24,724 nucleotides of DNA, taken from positions 1 to 24,724 of the forward strand of contig PWMM01000100.1 of assembly GCA_003558195.1 (NCBI GenBank), given 5' to 3'. Made by a program: the position numbers and the translations under genes. Source of the stretch: Syntrophomonadaceae bacterium. GTDB taxonomy: Bacteria > Bacillota > Dethiobacteria > DTU022. Of the stretch, positions 20,905-24,724 are shown one piece after another. Numbering within the stretch: the stretch's first letter is position 1; every line of letters begins with the position of its first letter. Below the pieces are notes generated by a model. That model was not told the DNA's origin, made no database searches, and saw only the letters and a list, made by a program, of their open reading frames with translations.

Positions 20905-21201
20905 ATGAGTAGAGGAGCAGCTGGTGCAGCCGGAGCGGCAGCAGCCGCGGGAGCTGTAATAGCGCAAGCCATCAAAGCTTCGGGGGCAATAGTAGAAGTA
21001 GACCCCCAGGATTTTAGAAGCCTTGTTGACCGGGTGGAAAAACCCCTGGTAGTGGTGAGTCAGGGTGGTACTTTTAGAAAATACTACCAGTATTTATCCG
21101 GGGTTAGGGGTTTGATCTTTTTCGCTAAATCAACTGAGACTTTGCAATTTAAAGGTAGTACTGAAGTTGTCCAGGCCAACAAGATCTGGATTCCCGGTTA
21201 A
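20905..21201 (+). CDS. Conserved hypothetical protein with Ala/Gly-rich N-terminal helix
   Basis: 98 residues. The ATG at 20905 is chosen for AAGGAG (20890-20895) 9 bases upstream. Residues 4-28 form an Ala/Gly-rich hydrophobic helix (GAAGAAGAAAAAGAVIAQAI) that could insert in or associate with a membrane. A compact mixed alpha/beta domain follows, with VDPQDFRSLVDRVEKPLVVV, then GLIFFAKSTETLQF and a terminal KIWIPG. I have the impression of a widespread uncharacterised bacterial family with this end motif, but cannot name it. It reads rightward from the divergent promoter shared with the aroK-like operon; the hydrolase gene follows 192 bp later across two hairpins. Function unknown. Confidence 0.8.
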   Translation: MSRGAAGAAGAAAAAGAVIAQAIKASGAIVEVDPQDFRSLVDRVEKPLVVVSQGGTFRKYYQYLSGVRGLIFFAKSTETLQFKGSTEVVQANKIWIPG

Positions 21202-21203
21202 TA

Positions 21204-21258
21204 AAACGCTACCTAGTAAGCGTTTAGCAAGGAAATGGGGTTCCTGATAGACTTGCTA
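21204..21258 (+). terminator. Two consecutive hairpins after the 98-residue gene
   Basis: First, AAACGCT (21204-21210) pairs with AGCGTTT (21219-21225) around an 8-base loop. Second, TAGCAAG (21225-21231) pairs with CTTGCTA (21252-21258), with an inner GGAA/TTCC pair. They begin two bases after the stop codon. There is no T-run directly after either stem, so this is an RNA 3' structure or weak terminator rather than a classic intrinsic one. Confidence 0.4.
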
Positions 21259-21393
21259 GGCACAAAGCTGGATATTTCTGGGAAAGGTAAGGCTTTTTTA
21301 ACAATCCTCTAAACCACTCTTTTGGCAGGTCCCTGCTCGGGTTTTTAGCATTAAACTGGAAATAACAAAAACAAAGGACTTGGAGGGATAGTA

Positions 21394-22626
21394 ATGGAAC
21401 GTTATCAAAAGCTTTATGAAACAAAAATGCCCAGGGCCAGCATGGGGCGCTACAAAAAAGAGCGAATTGTTTACCGGTATAAAGATGTCCATACTGATCT
21501 AAATGTCGGCCACCTGCTTTGGCTGCAAAGTGGTGGAGGTTGTGATACAGCAGAAATATGGGCTGCCACCTCACAAATGAAAAAGCAGGACAAAGAAAGC
21601 TGGAATCGTGAATTTGCAGCACTGGCCGGAAAGGTAGAGAAACTCGCTTCTGATTCACTGGAAAAAAATCACAAGGTTAGCGCCCGGGAAGCTTTCTTCA
21701 GGGCTTCAACCTATTATGGTTTTTGCGGTAAAAGAAAAAAACAGGTAGAATGTTTCCAGGCCGCCGGCAGGCTTTTAGACCTGCCCATGGAGCAAGTTAA
21801 GATCCCCTTTGAAGGAAAACATCTTCCCGGCTATTTTATAAAGACTGCTCCTGATAATCAGAAGCGTAAGACCTTAATCTTTATCGGTGGCGGCGATACA
21901 ATTCTTGAAGAGCTCTATTTTTTAATCGGTCCGGCAGGGATAAAGCGTAACTATAACCTTTTCATTGTGGAGATGCCCGGGCAGGGAGCAACAAACCTGG
22001 AAGGAATGGTTATGCGCCCCGACACCGAGGTGCCCATGAAAAAAATTGTCGATTATGTGTTAGGCAGGCCGGATGTTGATCCTGAGAAGCTGGCGGCTAT
22101 GGGTCTTAGCTGGGGTGGTTACATGGTTCCAAGGGCTGCCTGCTTCGAGAAGAGGCTGAAGGCCATTGTGGCCAACAGCATCATCTTGGATGGGAATATA
22201 TGGATGACAGAAATTTCTCCCTTTGGCATTATCGCCAAGCTGGAAGATACAATCTTATTTCCTATCATAAAAATGTTTTTCGGCGCTACCATGATGCCCC
22301 GCCTGGAAATGCTTAAAAGGAAATGGGGCGCCAGGGACATGAAGCACTTTGTAGAAATTAACAAGAGTTTTTTCCTGGATCCCCGCCAGATCGAATGTCC
22401 CACCTTGCTACTTGATGGAGAGAACGAGATAAGTTATTCCAGGGGGGTGGAAATAATGCAGGAAATAGCCCTGGAAGCTATCCCGCACCCGGTGAAAAAG
22501 AGAATAACCGGTCCCAAAGAGCTTGGAGCCGGTGGGCACTGCCAGGTAGCCAATGCTAACTTTATGCACCAGGTCACGTTCGATTGGCTTGACGAGGTGT
22601 TTGAAGAGCAGGTAGTAAATAATTAA
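21394..22626 (+). CDS. Alpha/beta hydrolase, FrsA/DUF1100-like
   Basis: 410-residue cytoplasmic serine hydrolase. ATG with GGAGGG (21382-21387) 6 bases upstream. An N-terminal helical cap region (about 1-125) precedes the alpha/beta core (about 130-405), the layout of FrsA-like and 2,6-dihydropseudooxynicotine-hydrolase-like enzymes, some of which break C-C or ester bonds. The catalytic triad is visible: nucleophile Ser239 in MGLSWGGYM, Asp341 in LLLDGENE and His382 in GAGGHCQ. The oxyanion area is probably FIGGGDT (163-169), and EMPGQGAT (193-200) is the usual loop before the nucleophile. Substrate unknown. It converges on the MalT/LuxR-type regulator gene with 53 bp between the stops; whether that regulator controls it cannot be told. 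Confidence 0.88.
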   Translation: MERYQKLYETKMPRASMGRYKKERIVYRYKDVHTDLNVGHLLWLQSGGGCDTAEIWAATSQMKKQDKESWNREFAALAGKVEKLASDSLEKNHKVSAREAFFRASTYYGFCGKRKKQVECFQAAGRLLDLPMEQVKIPFEGKHLPGYFIKTAPDNQKRKTLIFIGGGDTILEELYFLIGPAGIKRNYNLFIVEMPGQGATNLEGMVMRPDTEVPMKKIVDYVLGRPDVDPEKLAAMGLSWGGYMVPRAACFEKRLKAIVANSIILDGNIWMTEISPFGIIAKLEDTILFPIIKMFFGATMMPRLEMLKRKWGARDMKHFVEINKSFFLDPRQIECPTLLLDGENEISYSRGVEIMQEIALEAIPHPVKKRITGPKELGAGGHCQVANANFMHQVTFDWLDEVFEEQVVNN

Positions 22627-22665
22627 ACCCGGGGCATCTAAAATGCACGACAAAAACGAAATCAC

Positions 22666-22691
22666 AAGAGTGGCCACTCTTATTGAATAAG
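22666..22691. terminator. Overlapping palindromes between convergent genes
   Basis: AAGAGTGGCCACTCTT (22666-22681) is a perfect 16-bp palindrome, and CTTATTGAATAAG (22679-22691, single central base) overlaps it. They straddle the regulator gene's stop codon (22680-22682) and lie 40 bp after the hydrolase stop. They may act as a bidirectional terminator by hairpin formation, but no long T-run follows. Confidence 0.35.
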
Positions 22692-24724
22692 CTTTAAATT
22701 GCGGGCCAGGGCTACTGCCTGCAGCCTGCCTCTGACGCCCAGCTTACCGTAGATATTACTGGCATGCCATTTTACCGTGCCCGGGGAAAGGAAAAGTTTT
22801 TGGGCTACTTGCTGGTTGGAAAGACCCTGGTTGAACAGGGTAAGGATTTCTATTTCTCTTGAGCTTAATTCTTCGACCAGGTTTTCATAAAGCGCACTAT
22901 TTCCCAGGGCAGGAGCGCTTGTTTCCGCAGCAGTAGATTGCTTTTCCTTAAGCTCTGCATCTTTTACTCCTGGTTCCGTGCCTTGCGATATCCCTTCTTC
23001 AAGGCGGTTTAAAACTGAAAGAACTCTACCGGCAAGAGCCAACAATGCAGGCTTCAGGTTTGCAGGGCCACCTGTTTTTTCTTTGGCTAAAACTCTTTTA
23101 TAAACCGGGATCAGTTCCTGGCCCTGATCGATAAAGATCTGGTAAAAGCCGCTTTCTTCTCCCAGCTGTAGGGCCTGAAGTAAAGAATTTTCAGCATTTT
23201 TACCGCTGCCGAGATTTTTTTCCAGCAAAGTTCTGCTTAAAAGGGTTTCGATTAGAAGTTGCCTGTATTCACCTGCTTCGGCGGCGTTTTTTACCTGCTC
23301 GAGGATCTTTTCTACCTGTTGTTGCGAACAGGGTTCCTCTTTTAAAAGAACCTGGGCCAGGGCCAGGTAGCATCTTTCCCGCCCACCCGGTATATCATCA
23401 CTTTCTTTAATCCCGGCGCCTTTAAGTACTTCCCGGGCTTCAACCGGTTTATTGCAGGCAAGTAAGAGCATAGCTTTCCAGGCAGTAGCGGGAGTGAGGA
23501 TGAATTTGGGAAGAGCTACCTCGCGGTGCAGCTGTTCCAGCTCCTTGATCCTGTTTATGGCAAGTTCATATACCCTTTTAGAATAGTCCAGGGCTATCCC
23601 GTAAAGGCAATTCCAGCCGTGGGATGGTTTTTCAGGTTCGCTTAAGGAAAGGCCCCTCTCTACGAAGCGTTCTGCCTCTTCAAGGCTTCCTCTTTCCTTT
23701 AAACAGTCTCCCAGCAATGTCCATAACAGGCCGCAGCGGGGCAACCTGTCCAGCCCGTTTTTTTTGGCTAGCTGGATTAAGTCATGGGACATCTTTTCTG
23801 CCTCTTCAAGCCGTCCCAGGTAGCTAAGGGTAGTGCCCACCTTGAATCCAGTATTAAGGCTCAAATAGGCATTACCAAGGGTCTCATTATTCCGGTGGGC
23901 ATCAAGGTAATACCGGTAAGCGTCTTTGGGATTGCCGGAAAAAAGCCGGGCATCTCCTGATATAATGCCAACTCTTGAGCGCCAGTAACTGCTTTTTGCG
24001 GGTAAGAGCGCAAGCGCTTTTTCTGCATTATCAAGAGCAGCGGGAAAGTTTTGTTTGTAAATATGGTAGTAAGCTTTAACCACGGCCAGGGTTCCGGCAA
24101 ATTTGTGCTTTTCTGCATCATCGTTAAAAGCAGTACCTGCTTCTACCTGTTCGGCCAGGCTAATGATCGCCCCGGTTTCCTCCATTCCCTTGTGGACCAT
24201 GTAAAACCAGGCTTTATTTACAGTCAGGTACGGGAACTTTACCAGTAGTTCGGAAGGGATCAGCTCCAGACACTCATTAAGCAGGCCAACTCCTTCTGTT
24301 TGGCTTAGAGTTTCGATGTTGCTGTCGAGGATTCGGGCGGCAAGCTCCAGGTTATTTCCTTCTAAAGCATGACCGATGGCTTCACCGGGTTCTTTGGCTT
24401 CAACAAACCACCGGGCTGCTCTTTCATGCAGCAGTTCGATTTTCTCCGGCATCGTTCGCTTCAGCTGGTGCAAAAGTAGATCTGCAAATAGAGGGTGATA
24501 GCGGTACCAATCACCTTCCTCATCAAGGGCAATTAAAAACAAATTTTTTTGTTCCAGTTGGGCCAGCAAATCGGCACTCTCTTCCTGACCTGTAACTGCC
24601 TGGCATAATGAAGCAGAGAAACGTTTTAATACTGAGGTTTGCAGGAGAAATTCGCGTACCGCTTCAGGTTGCCTGGTAAAAACTTCTTCGATCAAGAAGT
24701 GGAAAACGTGGCGGTGGCTGCCGG
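22680..24724 (-). CDS. MalT/LuxR-type large ATP-dependent transcriptional regulator, C-terminal part (5' end outside window)
   Basis: About 680 codons of a regulator that would normally be near 850-900 residues. The frame is open to the window edge and reads GSHRHVFHFLIEEVF before the TTG at 24695, matching the end of the MalT-like NTPase module (FLLQTSVLKRFSASLCQAVTG follows), so that TTG is internal and the ATP-binding part lies outside. A long TPR-like helical repeat region (about residues 110-570 of the visible part) is the likely ligand or signal sensor. A polar linker follows, then the LuxR-type helix-turn-helix: LSSREIEILTLFNQGLSNQQ, then VAQKLFLSPGTVKWHASNIYG and KLGVRGRLQAVALAR. Such proteins usually activate transcription when bound to ATP and an inducer. 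Targets unknown; the hydrolase gene is convergent. Confidence 0.93.
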   Translation of the reverse strand, partial: GSHRHVFHFLIEEVFTRQPEAVREFLLQTSVLKRFSASLCQAVTGQEESADLLAQLEQKNLFLIALDEEGDWYRYHPLFADLLLHQLKRTMPEKIELLHERAARWFVEAKEPGEAIGHALEGNNLELAARILDSNIETLSQTEGVGLLNECLELIPSELLVKFPYLTVNKAWFYMVHKGMEETGAIISLAEQVEAGTAFNDDAEKHKFAGTLAVVKAYYHIYKQNFPAALDNAEKALALLPAKSSYWRSRVGIISGDARLFSGNPKDAYRYYLDAHRNNETLGNAYLSLNTGFKVGTTLSYLGRLEEAEKMSHDLIQLAKKNGLDRLPRCGLLWTLLGDCLKERGSLEEAERFVERGLSLSEPEKPSHGWNCLYGIALDYSKRVYELAINRIKELEQLHREVALPKFILTPATAWKAMLLLACNKPVEAREVLKGAGIKESDDIPGGRERCYLALAQVLLKEEPCSQQQVEKILEQVKNAAEAGEYRQLLIETLLSRTLLEKNLGSGKNAENSLLQALQLGEESGFYQIFIDQGQELIPVYKRVLAKEKTGGPANLKPALLALAGRVLSVLNRLEEGISQGTEPGVKDAELKEKQSTAAETSAPALGNSALYENLVEELSSREIEILTLFNQGLSNQQVAQKLFLSPGTVKWHASNIYGKLGVRGRLQAVALARNLKLIQ

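Noticed and set aside
1..24724. CRISPR array, tRNA, rRNA or riboswitch
   Set aside because: No regularly spaced repeats, no cloverleaf or rRNA core sequences beyond the 13-base 16S tail match, and no leader with a riboswitch core that I could recognise.

Overview
The window looks like a chromosomal segment of an anaerobic, low- to mid-GC Firmicute (Clostridia type). The signs are strong AGGAGG-type ribosome binding sites on nearly every gene, frequent TTG and GTG starts, a tungsten-type aldehyde:ferredoxin oxidoreductase, an iron-dependent alcohol dehydrogenase, and best family matches that are clostridial in style. I cannot name the species. I see no rRNA, tRNA, CRISPR array or intact mobile element.

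Layout. 1-2610: the end of an oligopeptide/dipeptide ABC transporter ATPase (OppF/DppF type, cut by the window edge), then a class III PLP aminotransferase. 2819-7052: small envelope or unknown genes, comprising a 35-residue one-helix membrane peptide, an M23 metallopeptidase, a zinc-ribbon membrane protein, a PD-(D/E)xK-like protein, a lipoprotein and a 39-residue mini-lipoprotein. 7150-9888 (minus strand): a gamma-glutamyltransferase followed by a pair of short-chain ChrA-type transporters, the second broken by one in-frame TAA. 10384-11638: a universal stress protein and a divergent DJ-1/PfpI protein.

11706-18002 is the metabolic core. Aldehyde oxidoreductase, acyl-CoA synthetase and a MoaD/ThiS-like protein run leftward. 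An SCP-2 fold protein and an iron alcohol dehydrogenase run rightward from the other side of a 297-bp divergent intergenic region. Together they could interconvert alcohol, aldehyde, acid and acyl-CoA, with ferredoxin and NAD(P) as electron partners. The MoaD-like protein would supply the pterin cofactor and the SCP-2 protein could handle a hydrophobic substrate. This assignment is inference.

18019-20746 (minus): a shikimate-kinase-like protein, a two-domain SppA (S49) peptidase and a GNAT acetyltransferase form a tight operon. The GNAT appears to start at ATT. 20905-22626 (plus): a conserved 98-residue unknown and an FrsA-like alpha/beta hydrolase. 22680-24724 (minus): the C-terminal part of a large MalT/LuxR-type regulator, cut by the window edge.

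Base composition changes near 11.7 kb. The left part is AT-rich (28% GC in my count of 9001-9060) and the operons to the right are near 50% GC (53% in 14641-14700), with AT-rich intergenic regions in between. The most useful finds beyond standard annotation are the small genes at 2819 and 6933, the nonsense codon in the second ChrA gene, the ATT start of the GNAT, a hairpin over the moaD-like start, overlapping divergent promoters at about 20815, and the SCP-2 protein with a duplicated N-terminal motif beside the oxidoreductase operon.
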